Below, piece after piece: positions 24,017 through 33,713 of a stretch of 64,000 nucleotides of DNA. Every line of letters starts with the position of its first letter. The first letter of the stretch is position 1. The translations under genes and the position numbers were made by a program. This DNA comes from DAIRDK01 sp035403225. Lineage in GTDB: Bacteria; Bacteroidota; Bacteroidia; Bacteroidales; FEN-979. Location of the stretch: assembly GCA_035403225.1 (NCBI GenBank), contig DAONET010000005.1, positions 1 to 64,000 of the forward strand, read 5' to 3'. Below the pieces are notes generated by a model, which was not told where the DNA came from, did not search any database, and saw only the letters and a program-made list of their open reading frames with translations.

Positions 24017-27000
24017 ATGGCCGGTTTTGTTCATCTTCATGTCCACACACAGTACTCCATTCTTGACGGCGCCTGCCGTACCCATGAATTGGTGGAGAAA
24101 GCCAAAGCCAACGGGATGGACAGTGTGGCCATTACCGATCACGGGAACCTGTATGGGCTGAAAGAGTTTTATGAGGTGGCCAGGAAGAAAGGGATCAAAC
24201 CCATCCTGGGCTGCGAAACCTATGTGGCGCATCGCCGGATGGCCGATAAATCGGAAGTGATCGACCGCACCGGCGATCACCTGATTCTGCTGGCAAAGAA
24301 TCTGACCGGATACCAGAATCTGGTCAAGCTGATCACCGCTTCCTGGGTTGAGGGTTTTTATTATAAGCCGAGGATCGATAAAGAAATACTGCAACAATAC
24401 CATGAAGGGCTGATCGCTTCTTCTGCATGCCTGGCCGGCGAGGTGTCGAAAGCCATCCTCTCAGAGGATTTCCCTAAAGCGGAATCTGCCATTCTGTGGT
24501 ACAAAGATCTTTTCGGAGAGGATTTCTACCTCGAGTTGATGCGCCACAAAGCCACAGACCCTGGTCGCGACGAAGAGGTTTATGCCAGACAGGCCATTGT
24601 TAACGAAGCCTTGGTTGGTTTATCAAAAAAACTCGGAGTCAAGCTGATCGCCACCAATGATGTGCATTTTCTGGAAGAGATGGATGCCGAAGCTCACGAC
24701 AGGCTCCTCTGTATCAACACCGGCAAGGTGATCACCGACCCGACCCGCATGCGTTACACCGGACAGGAGTGGTTCAAGACCCCTTCGGAGATGGAAACGC
24801 TGTTCGGAGATATCCCGGAAGCTCTGGAGAATACGGTAGAGGTGGCGAACAAGGTGGAGATGTACGAGCTGAACCGCAAGCCCATCATGCCGGACTTCAA
24901 GATACCGGAAGGCTTTCAGGATGCAGACGAATACTTGCGGCACCTGACCTATGAAGGAGCCGCTAAAAGATATCCGGAGATCACCCCCGAGATCCGTGAA
25001 AGGATCGACTTCGAGTTGAATACCATTAAAACCATGGGATTCCCCAGTTACTTCCTGATCGTACAGGACTTCCTGCATGCTGCCAGGGAGATGGGAGTGA
25101 TCGTGGGACCGGGCCGTGGATCGGCCGCAGGCTCTGTCGTCGCCTACTGCACCCACATCACGGATGTCGATCCGCTGAAATATGACCTGCTTTTTGAACG
25201 GTTCCTGAATCCGGACCGTATCTCCATGCCCGATATCGATATTGACTTCGATGAAGATGGTCGCGAACGGGTGTTGAAATGGGTGGTGAAAAAATACGGA
25301 AGTGACCAGGTTGCTCATATCATCACCTTCGGGACAATGGCTGCCAAAGGCGCTATCCGCGATGTCGCCCGCGTGCACCAGATGCCGCTGGACGAGGTGA
25401 TTAGGATCACTAAGCTGATCCCGTCGCGACCGGGCATCACCCTGAAACAGGCGTACAGTGAGGTGCCGGAACTCAAAACTTTGAGGCAGTCGTCCGACAA
25501 ACTGGTGGTGGAGACCCTCAAATATGCCGAATTCCTCGAAGGCTCCATCCGCCAGACCGGGCTCCATGCCTGCGGGATCATTATAGGACGGGAAGATCTT
25601 TCCAACTTTGTCCCGATGACCACCTCCAAGGAATCGGAGTTGCATGTCACCCAGTTTGATGGCGACCACATTGAGAAAGTAGGCATGCTGAAGATGGACT
25701 TCCTGGGATTGAAAACCCTGGCCATCATCAATGATGCCTTGAAAAATATCAAGATCTCGAGAGGAGAGGAGGTGGACATTGAGAACATCCCCCTTGACGA
25801 TCCGCAGACGTATGAGCTGTTCAGCCTGGGGAAGACGACAGGCGTGTTCCAGTTTGAATCCGACGGGATGAAAAAATACCTCCGCGAGCTCAAACCGAAC
25901 AAGATCGAGGACCTCATCGCCATGAATGCCCTCTACCGGCCGGGCCCGATGGATTATATTCCCAGTTTCATTGCCCGAAAGACCGGCACAGAGAAAATCA
26001 CGTACGACATCCCCGTCATGGAGAAGTATCTGAAAGATACGTACGGAATTACGGTATACCAGGAACAGGTCATGTTACTTTCCCAGGAATTGGCCGGTTT
26101 CACGAAGGGACAGGCCGACTCGTTGCGCAAGGCCATGGGGAAGAAGATCGAGGCGATGATGAACGAGCTGAAGCCAAAATTCTTCCAGGGATGCAAGGAA
26201 CATGGTCATGACGAGAAGATCGTAGATAAGATATGGAAGGACTGGGAAGCCTTCGCCAATTATGCCTTCAATAAATCGCATTCCACCTGCTATGCTTATG
26301 TGGCATACCGCATGGCTTACCTCAAGGCGCACTATCCGGGTGAATTCATGTCGGCTGTTCTCAGCAGGAATATCACGGATCTGAAAGAGATCACGAACTT
26401 CCTCGATGAGTGCAAGCGAATGCAGATCCTTGTTTTGGGGCCGGATATCAACGAGTCGGAACCTCATTTCATGGTCAATAAAAAAGGAGAGATCCGGTTC
26501 GGGATGGCAGGGATCCGGAACGTCGGGGAATCGGCGGTGGCCAGCATCATCGAAGAACGTAATGCCAACGGCCCTTTCCTCGATATCTTCGATCTTACAC
26601 GCCGGGTCACTTCCCACAATGTCAATAAACGTTGCCTGGAAGCCCTGGCTCAGGCCGGTGCCTTTGATTGCTTTCCCGGCACACACCGGGCTCAGTATTT
26701 CTATAAGGAACGCGAAGATGATTCCACCTTTCTGGAAAAAGTCATGCGGCAGGCTTCCGACTTTATTCAACGGAAGAATTCCAGCCAGGGATCTTTGTTC
26801 GGCGACATGGAGGAAACGGTGTTCCAACCGCCTGCCATGCCGGAATGTGAGCCTTTCAGCCGCATAGAACAACTTCGAAAGGAAAAGGAGGTTACCGGCT
26901 TTTATATTTCCGGACACCCGCTGGATGACTTCCGTACCGAGATGGATACTTTCTGTAACGTGAATATCGAGATGCTGAAGGCAGACCTGAAACGGTTCCG

Positions 27001-27511
27001 CGGACAGGATATCTCCTTCGCGGGAATCGTTACCGGTCCTCAGCATAAACAGGGTAAGAACGGAAAACCTTTCGGATCATTCCTGGTGGAAGATTATACC
27101 GATTCCATCAGCCTCTTTCTCTATTCCGAAGATTATCTGAAGTACCGGCATCTGTTGGTAGACGGGATGTTCGTTTTCCTCAAAGCCCGGGTGGAATCAC
27201 GTTTTGACGCACCCGATCAGATGGTCATCCGGATATCATCCATGGTGCTGCTCTCTGACGTCATGGAAAAATATTCCAAAGGAGTGACGGTCACCATCCG
27301 GTTACAGGACCTGACCCCCGATAACATCGGACTATTGATGGCGGCGGCAAAAAAACACAAGGGGAAAGCTTCGCTCAGGATCCGGGTTGAGGACCGGGAA
27401 GAGCGAACAACGGTTGATCTTCCTTCTAAAAAGTTCAAAGTCAACCCGAGGGAGATGATCACGTCGCTCAGCGTTTACCCCGATTTTGAGGTGAAACTAT
27501 TGCATGAATAA
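24017..27511 (+). CDS. dnaE: DNA polymerase III alpha subunit
   Basis: A 1164-residue replicative polymerase of the DnaE class. The PHP domain opens the protein (FVHLHVHTQYSILDG, AITDHGNLYG). The catalytic palm shows GPGRGSAAGSVVAYC and PDIDIDFDEDGRERV with its metal-binding aspartates. Further on are the fingers, a helix-hairpin-helix region (YAFNKSHSTCYAYVAYRMAYLK) and a C-terminal OB fold (ISFAGIVTG). Length is normal for DnaE. The start is chosen because the PHP motif begins at residue 4. It is transcribed away from the DUF2231 gene. Confidence 0.98.
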   Translation: MAGFVHLHVHTQYSILDGACRTHELVEKAKANGMDSVAITDHGNLYGLKEFYEVARKKGIKPILGCETYVAHRRMADKSEVIDRTGDHLILLAKNLTGYQNLVKLITASWVEGFYYKPRIDKEILQQYHEGLIASSACLAGEVSKAILSEDFPKAESAILWYKDLFGEDFYLELMRHKATDPGRDEEVYARQAIVNEALVGLSKKLGVKLIATNDVHFLEEMDAEAHDRLLCINTGKVITDPTRMRYTGQEWFKTPSEMETLFGDIPEALENTVEVANKVEMYELNRKPIMPDFKIPEGFQDADEYLRHLTYEGAAKRYPEITPEIRERIDFELNTIKTMGFPSYFLIVQDFLHAAREMGVIVGPGRGSAAGSVVAYCTHITDVDPLKYDLLFERFLNPDRISMPDIDIDFDEDGRERVLKWVVKKYGSDQVAHIITFGTMAAKGAIRDVARVHQMPLDEVIRITKLIPSRPGITLKQAYSEVPELKTLRQSSDKLVVETLKYAEFLEGSIRQTGLHACGIIIGREDLSNFVPMTTSKESELHVTQFDGDHIEKVGMLKMDFLGLKTLAIINDALKNIKISRGEEVDIENIPLDDPQTYELFSLGKTTGVFQFESDGMKKYLRELKPNKIEDLIAMNALYRPGPMDYIPSFIARKTGTEKITYDIPVMEKYLKDTYGITVYQEQVMLLSQELAGFTKGQADSLRKAMGKKIEAMMNELKPKFFQGCKEHGHDEKIVDKIWKDWEAFANYAFNKSHSTCYAYVAYRMAYLKAHYPGEFMSAVLSRNITDLKEITNFLDECKRMQILVLGPDINESEPHFMVNKKGEIRFGMAGIRNVGESAVASIIEERNANGPFLDIFDLTRRVTSHNVNKRCLEALAQAGAFDCFPGTHRAQYFYKEREDDSTFLEKVMRQASDFIQRKNSSQGSLFGDMEETVFQPPAMPECEPFSRIEQLRKEKEVTGFYISGHPLDDFRTEMDTFCNVNIEMLKADLKRFRGQDISFAGIVTGPQHKQGKNGKPFGSFLVEDYTDSISLFLYSEDYLKYRHLLVDGMFVFLKARVESRFDAPDQMVIRISSMVLLSDVMEKYSKGVTVTIRLQDLTPDNIGLLMAAAKKHKGKASLRIRVEDREERTTVDLPSKKFKVNPREMITSLSVYPDFEVKLLHE

Positions 27512-27514
27512 TTG

Positions 27515-27522
27515 TACCTTTG
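27515..27522 (+). promoter_or_regulatory. -7 element upstream of thioredoxin gene
   Basis: TACCTTTG matches TAnnTTTG just after the dnaE stop, 42 nt before the thioredoxin ATG. The nearest TTG triplets are 12 or 26 nt upstream, off the usual spacing, so confidence is moderate. Confidence 0.45.
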
Positions 27523-27563
27523 TTGATTCAAATATTTACATTTATCTATAAAAAGATACTGCT

Positions 27564-27881
27564 ATGTTCGAAAAATTCACAGACGCAAATTTCGAAGAAC
27601 TGGTACTGAAATCCAGTAAACTGGCTGTTGTAGATCTTTCGGCTGAATGGTGCGGACCCTGCCGGATGGTTTCTCCCATTATTCATGAATTGGCTGACGA
27701 ATACGAAGGCCGGATCGTCGCCGGTGAAATGAACGTGGACGAAAACCCCGATGTGACGGCTCAGTTCAGAGTGCGTAATATCCCTACCGTGCTGTTTTTC
27801 AAGAATGGCGAAGTGGTGGATAAACAAGTCGGAGCTGTTCCCAAGGCTACCTTTAAAGCGCTGATCGAAAAGCATATTTAG
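27564..27881 (+). CDS. trxA: Thioredoxin
   Basis: A 105-residue single-domain thioredoxin with the redox motif AEWCGPCRMVSP, the cis-Pro loop VRNIPTVLFF and the conserved GAVPK near the end. It has no signal peptide, so it is cytoplasmic and serves as a general disulfide reductant, normally reduced by thioredoxin reductase (not in this window). It lies 52 bp after dnaE. Confidence 0.96.
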   Translation: MFEKFTDANFEELVLKSSKLAVVDLSAEWCGPCRMVSPIIHELADEYEGRIVAGEMNVDENPDVTAQFRVRNIPTVLFFKNGEVVDKQVGAVPKATFKALIEKHI

Positions 27882-27898
27882 CATTCAACATAACCATC

Positions 27899-28834
27899 AT
27901 GGCTCTTCCTGTTGATTTGTCTGGTCTGGAGCCTTTCGGGTCCCTTGAACTTCTTGCGCGCCAGGTCGTTGAAGGATTCATCACGGGTTTACATAAAAGC
28001 CCGTTCCATGGTTTTTCCGTCGAATTTGCCGAACACCGGTTGTATAACTCCGGTGAGTCCATCAGAGATATTGACTGGAAACTGTATGGCCGGACCGACC
28101 GTTTGTATACCAAGCGGTTTGAGGAAGAGACCAATCTCCGTTGCCAGGTGCTTATCGACCATTCTTCCTCCATGTATTACCCGGTAACCGATCACTCTTC
28201 GAAGGGGGAATTCAACAAGATCACCTTCTCGGTCTATACCACGGCGGCCCTGATCAACCTGCTTCATCGTCAACGGGATGCCGTGGGGATCAGTGTTTTT
28301 TCCGATGGGATCGAATTGCATACCCAGGCAAAAACAAGTTCGGTACACCATAAATACCTTTTTTCGGAACTGGAAAAACTGCTCCATCCTCACGATCCCA
28401 TGGTCAGGAGCAAATCAGCCGTGGCGGATACGCTGCATGAACTGGCGGAACGGATCCACAAGAGGTCGCTGGTGGTCATATTCAGTGATATGTTCGACAA
28501 TGTCGGTGAGACCGATTCACTATTTATGGGACTTCAGCATCTGCGACACAACAAACACGAAGTGATTCTCTTTCATGTGACGGACAAGCGCAGTGAACTC
28601 AGTTTTGATTTTGATAACCGGCCTTACCGTTTCATCGACATGGAGAGTGGCGAGCAGGTGAAAGTGTTCCCGTCACGTATCCGAGACCAGTACCTCGACA
28701 GCATGTCTTCCTTCCTGAAAGAGCTGAAATTACGTTGTGCCCAATATCACATCGATTTTGTGGAAGCCGATATCAGCAAAGGATTTGAACAGGTTTTGCT
28801 GCCTTACCTTGTGAAGAGGAGCAAGTTGTATTGA
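27899..28834 (+). CDS. DUF58 domain protein
   Basis: A 311-residue soluble protein with the DUF58 signature (SVEFAEHRLYNSGESIRDIDWKLYGRTDRLYTKRFEEE) followed by a vWA-like fold with a MIDAS-type DHSSSM. DUF58 proteins are usually encoded beside MoxR ATPases and BatA/BatB proteins. Here it follows thioredoxin by 17 bp, and the BatA-like protein is about 10 kb away. The exact role is unknown. The promoter of valS lies within its last codons. Confidence 0.9.
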   Translation: MALPVDLSGLEPFGSLELLARQVVEGFITGLHKSPFHGFSVEFAEHRLYNSGESIRDIDWKLYGRTDRLYTKRFEEETNLRCQVLIDHSSSMYYPVTDHSSKGEFNKITFSVYTTAALINLLHRQRDAVGISVFSDGIELHTQAKTSSVHHKYLFSELEKLLHPHDPMVRSKSAVADTLHELAERIHKRSLVVIFSDMFDNVGETDSLFMGLQHLRHNKHEVILFHVTDKRSELSFDFDNRPYRFIDMESGEQVKVFPSRIRDQYLDSMSSFLKELKLRCAQYHIDFVEADISKGFEQVLLPYLVKRSKLY

Positions 28835-28853
28835 CTCTTTTTCATTACCTTTG
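28826..28853 (+). promoter_or_regulatory. Promoter of valS
   Basis: TTG (28826-28828), 17 nt and TACCTTTG (28846-28853); the -7 box is perfect, the spacing slightly short. It overlaps the end of the DUF58 gene and lies between the far upstream in-frame start and the ATG at 28879, leaving a leader of about 20 nt. Confidence 0.6.
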
Positions 28854-28878
28854 CACCCTTGTAATAATTACCGATCAT

Positions 28879-31512
28879 ATGGATATTGCTTCCAAGTACT
28901 CACCTTCCGAGGTTGAAGACAAATGGTATGACTTTTGGATGAAGGAAGGTTTCTTTCATTCAGAGCCGGATGACAGACCTGCTTATACGATTGCGATCCC
29001 CCCTCCCAATGTGACCGGGGTATTGCATATGGGTCACATGCTGAATAATTCCATCCAGGATATCATGGTGCGCCGGGCCCGCATGCAGGGAAAGAATGCC
29101 TGCTGGGTGCCGGGGACTGACCATGCCTCCATCGCCACGGAAGCCAAGGTCGTCGGTAAACTGAAAGAACAGGGTATTGATAAGAAAGATATCAGCCGGG
29201 AAGAGTTTCTGAAACATGCCTGGGAATGGACCCACAAACATGGAGGCATCATCCTCGAGCAATTAAAAAAGCTGGGAGCCTCCTGCGATTGGGACCGCAC
29301 TTGTTTCACCATGGATGATGCCCGGTATGAGTCGGTCATTGACGTTTTCGTTGATCTGTACCGGAAAGGACTGATCTACCGCGGAGCCCGGATGGTTAAC
29401 TGGGATCCGAAGGCGCTGACGGCTGTTTCGGATGAAGAGGTGATCTATAAAGAGGTCCAGTCGAAACTGTATTATGTTCGTTACCAGGTGGACGGATCCG
29501 AATCCGAATACCTGACCATCGCCACTACCAGGCCTGAGACGATCCTGGGCGATACTGCCATCTGCGTACACCCACAGGATGAACGCTATGCCGGATACAA
29601 AGGGAAGAAAGTGCTCGTTCCCCTGATCAACCGTTCCATTCCGGTCATTTTTGACGAGTACGTCGACCGCGAATTCGGGACAGGAGCGCTGAAAGTGACC
29701 CCTGCACACGATATCAACGATTACAACCTGGGCATTCTTCACGGACTTGAAGTGGTGGATACCTTCAATCCGGATGGCACGATGAGTCCTGCCGCACAGT
29801 TGTATATCGGCGAAGACCGGTTTGTCGTCAGAAAAAAAATCGTTGAGGACCTGAAAAAAGCAGGGAATATTGTTAAGATCGAAAATTATACCAATAAGGT
29901 AGGGTATTCCGAACGTACGGACGAGGTTATTGAACCGCGTATCTCCACGCAATGGTTCGTGAAGATGAAAGACCTGGCCGTTCCTGCACTGGAAGTGGTC
30001 ATGGACGATACCATAAAATTCCATCCTGCCAAGTATAAAAATATGTACCGCCACTGGATGGAGAACGTCAAGGATTGGTGCATTTCGCGACAATTGTGGT
30101 GGGGACACCGGATCCCGGCGTGGTATTTGCCCGATGGAGACTTCGTGGTCGCCCGGAATCTGCAAGAGGCCTTGCACGAGGCTGAGTTGAAGTCAGGTGG
30201 TAAGTGGAAAGCCGAAGACCTGACCCAGGAAAGCGATGTGCTGGATACCTGGTTCTCGTCGTGGCTTTGGCCGATCTCGGTATTTGACGGGATCCGTCAT
30301 CCCGACAATGCCGACATTCGCTATTATTATCCGACCGATGATCTGGTGACGGCCCCGGAGATCATCTTCTTCTGGGTGGCCAGAATGATCATGGCCGGAC
30401 AGGAGTACCGGAAAGAAATTCCGTTTAAAAACGTTTATTTTACCGGGATCGTTAGAGACAAGCAGGGAAGGAAGATGTCGAAATCGCTCGGTAACTCTCC
30501 CGAACCGTTGGACCTGATCAAACACTTCGGAGCCGATGCCGTGAGAATGGGCATGCTTCTTTGCTCTCCGGCAGGGAATGACCTGTTATATGATGAGTCG
30601 CTGATTGAACAGGGACGCAATTTCTGCAATAAAATCTGGAATGCTATGCGACTGGTCAAAGGTTGGGAAGTGGATGAAACCCTTCCGCAGCCGGGCCATG
30701 CGGCCATTTCGGTGAAATGGTTTGAAAGCGCCCTCAACAATGCGCTGCAGAACTTTACTTCCCTGTACGAAGATTACCGGTTATCGGAAGCCCTGATGGC
30801 CATTTACAAACTGATCTGGGATGATTTTTGTTCCTGGTATCTGGAGTTGGTCAAGCCGGGTTATCAGCAGCCTGTCGATAAAAAAACCATGGAGGCCACT
30901 CTTGGCTTTTTCACGCGACTCTTACAGGAGCTTCATCCTTTCATGCCCTTCATCACCGAAGAGATATGGCATCTGCTGAAGGAAAGAGATGCACATGAAT
31001 CCATTATGATAACGCGTCTCGCTGCCCCGGTTGACTTCGATGAAAAAATTCTGAAGAAGTTCGAATACGCCGAAGAGGTGATCATCGCCATCCGGAACCT
31101 GAGGAAGGAACACAACATTTCGTTCCGCGATCCTATACGGCTGATGATCCGGAAAAATAATGACGAAACGTCCGATACCACGTTCGATGAAGTGGTCATG
31201 AAGTTGTGCGGCATCAGTGAGCTTACCTATGTGACAGAGAAGCAGGAGGGCGTGGCGACAGTGATTGTTCGCACTACTGATTTCTATGTGCCGCTGACGG
31301 GCAATGTCAATAAGGAAGAAGAGATCCGCAAGATCACCGAAGAGTTGGCTTATTATAACGGTTTCCTCGCTAAGGTGGAAAAACAACTCAGTAATGCGAA
31401 TTTCGTGGACCATGCTCCGGCGAAGGTAGTGGAAGGAGAACGGAAGAAACAATCCGATGCACAAGCCCGTATCCGGGTACTGGAAGAGCAACTCCGGGAA
31501 TTGAACAAATAA
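28879..31512 (+). CDS. valS: Valyl-tRNA synthetase
   Basis: A class Ia synthetase of 877 residues from the ATG at 28879, the usual length. It has the HIGH-type motif in PPPNVTGVLHMGH, an editing domain (ATTRPETILGDTAICVHP), the KMSKS loop (GRKMSKSLGN), an anticodon-binding domain and the ValS C-terminal coiled coil (final 70 or so residues). It charges tRNA-Val. The frame stays open to 28831, but a promoter lies there and the extra 16 residues are not conserved in the family as I know it. Confidence 0.97.
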   Translation: MDIASKYSPSEVEDKWYDFWMKEGFFHSEPDDRPAYTIAIPPPNVTGVLHMGHMLNNSIQDIMVRRARMQGKNACWVPGTDHASIATEAKVVGKLKEQGIDKKDISREEFLKHAWEWTHKHGGIILEQLKKLGASCDWDRTCFTMDDARYESVIDVFVDLYRKGLIYRGARMVNWDPKALTAVSDEEVIYKEVQSKLYYVRYQVDGSESEYLTIATTRPETILGDTAICVHPQDERYAGYKGKKVLVPLINRSIPVIFDEYVDREFGTGALKVTPAHDINDYNLGILHGLEVVDTFNPDGTMSPAAQLYIGEDRFVVRKKIVEDLKKAGNIVKIENYTNKVGYSERTDEVIEPRISTQWFVKMKDLAVPALEVVMDDTIKFHPAKYKNMYRHWMENVKDWCISRQLWWGHRIPAWYLPDGDFVVARNLQEALHEAELKSGGKWKAEDLTQESDVLDTWFSSWLWPISVFDGIRHPDNADIRYYYPTDDLVTAPEIIFFWVARMIMAGQEYRKEIPFKNVYFTGIVRDKQGRKMSKSLGNSPEPLDLIKHFGADAVRMGMLLCSPAGNDLLYDESLIEQGRNFCNKIWNAMRLVKGWEVDETLPQPGHAAISVKWFESALNNALQNFTSLYEDYRLSEALMAIYKLIWDDFCSWYLELVKPGYQQPVDKKTMEATLGFFTRLLQELHPFMPFITEEIWHLLKERDAHESIMITRLAAPVDFDEKILKKFEYAEEVIIAIRNLRKEHNISFRDPIRLMIRKNNDETSDTTFDEVVMKLCGISELTYVTEKQEGVATVIVRTTDFYVPLTGNVNKEEEIRKITEELAYYNGFLAKVEKQLSNANFVDHAPAKVVEGERKKQSDAQARIRVLEEQLRELNK

Positions 31513-31529
31513 TACCGGGCTGAAGGGAG

Positions 31530-33377
31530 TTACCGGAGAGCGGCTTCCTGTGAATACGCTCCGGAAATTTTTGCGGAGATGGATTCCGGAACAGACTCCC
31601 ACAGCAGTTCTGCGATATCAATCACTCTTGTTTCCGTTTGATTGGCAAATGTCCTTTTGCAGAGGGGGCAAGAGGTCACCAGAGAATCAGGCCGGGAGGC
31701 CAGCAGCGATTCCAGGGCATTCCGCGTGATGGCTGCTTTCTCTTCGGAACTGGTGGTAAAGGTCCCCAGACTTCCGCCACAACATAAAGCATCTGCTTTT
31801 TCATTTTCGGTAGGAAGCAGGTCGGCAACTTTGCTGATCAGTTCTCTTGGCTCATGGTAGATGCCTGCTCCACGCCCCAGGTCACACGGATCATGATAAG
31901 TGACCCGGTTATGGACCGACTGAAGAGGAATACGGCCCTGTTTGACCAGCTCCAGCAGGAACTGTGAATGGTGAACGATACGCAGCGGGAGGTTGTATTC
32001 TTCTTTAAACATCTTGAAACAGATGGGGCAGGAAGTTACCAGCGTACGTGCTTTGGTGTTCAGGATTATTTCCTTGTTGTTCCGGATCAGTTCCGCTGCC
32101 TGATCCTTTTTCCCCGCCAACATCAAGGGCCTACCGCAGCAAATGGAGCCTTCGGCATCCATGAAGATGTAATTAATCCCCGCTATCGTCATGATATGGG
32201 TCATGGAACGGTGAATGGAGGGCGACAGATGAGTCATGCAACCGGCGAAATAAACCACATCGGCCTGACGGCTGATGCCATTCAACTTCGAGAGGTACGA
32301 ATAATCGGAACGATGATTCCGGTATACGTCACGCCGTTTGAGAAGACGCAGGTCGTTGATGTGGATGCCAACCGGGCAGGATATCTCACACCGGCCGCAG
32401 ACCATGCATTGAAGCGCCAGCTTCTCCATGACATGCTGATCGCGCACCGACCGTATGAAATAGACGGTTTGCATGTGGTTGATCCCCGCGGCAAAAGAGA
32501 GTTGACAGGCATCGATACATACGCCGCAACGGGGGCAGGAATAAACCTCCACGTCATTTACACTGGAATAGCTGGATTTGGGTTTGATTCCGAAGTGACG
32601 GAAGAAGATCAGCAGCACTTCTGTCGGAATGTGCATGTACCGCGAATAGGGGAGGGTGACGAAGAAGATGCCGAGGGATAATGAATAAGCCCACCAGAAT
32701 CCATAAGCTATGTAAGGCGCCATGTAGGGGGCAAACATAACCAGCAGATTGCCAAAATGTTGAGTAAAAAATCCACCTCCACCGTAGTATCCTGCCGTGA
32801 AACCTTCCGCAAATAAACGACAGGGGAAGATAGCCCAGAGACAGTACAAGGCGACACGGTCGGTAAGTTGATGGTTGGTGGTTTTCTTCATCCCGAACCA
32901 CTTGGAGTGTCTCCGCTTGAAAATGGCCAGGATGACGCCGCTGAGCAGGAACAGCAACAAAAAGTCCATCGTGAAACGGAAAAAGCCGGGCACCGTGAAA
33001 ATCTCAAATGGGAGCACCCGGGTGTCATGAATAAAAAACTTCAGGAAGATGGGATAATAGGGCGGGTTGATATACCAGCCGGAATAAATTCTCGATTCCA
33101 TGTTCCCTATCACGATCAGGAGGAACCATCCCAAGGCAAAGCTCATGTGCATGTACCCGAGAAGGGGATTTTTCCGGAACATTTTCCGGTGAATCAGACT
33201 CTCCATGAACACTTCTTTCAATGCCCCGAAAACCTTCACGGTACGAAGACTTCTCAGAAAACGGTATTTGTCTTCGGGCTTCAAAGCATGGATCCACCGG
33301 TAGAACCGGTTGAAGATGGCCACCAGTACGTAGATCAGACCGATCGAGAAGGGCAGTACAAAAAAGTTAAAGGTCAT
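31530..33377 (-). CDS. HdrD/HmeC-like membrane iron-sulfur protein
   Basis: A 615-residue fusion. The N-terminal half has about six transmembrane helices (from residue 3, then around 75-95, 125-155, 170-190, 205-250), resembling NarI/HdrE-type haem b subunits. Two ferredoxin-type 4Fe-4S motifs follow (CPRCGVCIDAC and CMVCGRCEISCPVG). The C-terminal part has two CCG domains (CMTH, CCGRP, CPIC; then CDLG, CCGG, CPLC), as in HdrD. It probably passes electrons between a quinone pool and the soluble Hdr-like subunits of the same operon. It overlaps the previous gene by 4 bp and converges on valS. Confidence 0.85.
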   Translation of the reverse strand: MTFNFFVLPFSIGLIYVLVAIFNRFYRWIHALKPEDKYRFLRSLRTVKVFGALKEVFMESLIHRKMFRKNPLLGYMHMSFALGWFLLIVIGNMESRIYSGWYINPPYYPIFLKFFIHDTRVLPFEIFTVPGFFRFTMDFLLLFLLSGVILAIFKRRHSKWFGMKKTTNHQLTDRVALYCLWAIFPCRLFAEGFTAGYYGGGGFFTQHFGNLLVMFAPYMAPYIAYGFWWAYSLSLGIFFVTLPYSRYMHIPTEVLLIFFRHFGIKPKSSYSSVNDVEVYSCPRCGVCIDACQLSFAAGINHMQTVYFIRSVRDQHVMEKLALQCMVCGRCEISCPVGIHINDLRLLKRRDVYRNHRSDYSYLSKLNGISRQADVVYFAGCMTHLSPSIHRSMTHIMTIAGINYIFMDAEGSICCGRPLMLAGKKDQAAELIRNNKEIILNTKARTLVTSCPICFKMFKEEYNLPLRIVHHSQFLLELVKQGRIPLQSVHNRVTYHDPCDLGRGAGIYHEPRELISKVADLLPTENEKADALCCGGSLGTFTTSSEEKAAITRNALESLLASRPDSLVTSCPLCKRTFANQTETRVIDIAELLWESVPESISAKISGAYSQEAALR

Positions 33378-33709
33378 AATCCAAGTCTTTCAATCGCACT
33401 ATGCAGGGAAAGGATCAGGTTTCTCAAATTCACTCCGCGGGGACAGACGACCTGGCATTTGCCGCAGAACATGCATTTCCTGATCTCGGTTTTCAGATTA
33501 TGTATTTCTCCCCGTCTGAGGAACGTGTGTACCAGACGGATGTTAAAATCGGTGAAGTTCCCGGCAGAACAGGTGGCGGTACAACTTCCGCAGGCGACAC
33601 ATTGATTGGCCGTCGGCTCATAATATTTCAGGTAATCGAGTACACGGCGCTCATTCCGGTCGTAATCGATCTGACGGTCATGCAAAGGGGTATAGCCGAA
33701 GTTTTTCAC
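33374..33709 (-). CDS. HdrC-like 4Fe-4S protein (second copy)
   Basis: A 111-residue protein with two 4Fe-4S motifs, CVACGSCTATCSAG and CMFCGKCQVVCPRG, separated by a short helical region. This is the HdrC layout, an electron-transfer subunit linking HdrA to a CCG-domain catalytic subunit. It lies 4 bp after the HdrA-like gene and overlaps the membrane subunit gene by 4 bp. Confidence 0.85.
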   Translation of the reverse strand: MKNFGYTPLHDRQIDYDRNERRVLDYLKYYEPTANQCVACGSCTATCSAGNFTDFNIRLVHTFLRRGEIHNLKTEIRKCMFCGKCQVVCPRGVNLRNLILSLHSAIERLGL

Positions 33710-33713
33710 ACAG

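Noticed and set aside
24623..25669. 348-codon minus-strand frame inside dnaE
   Set aside because: Antisense shadow of the polymerase catalytic region; no domain, start signal or promoter.
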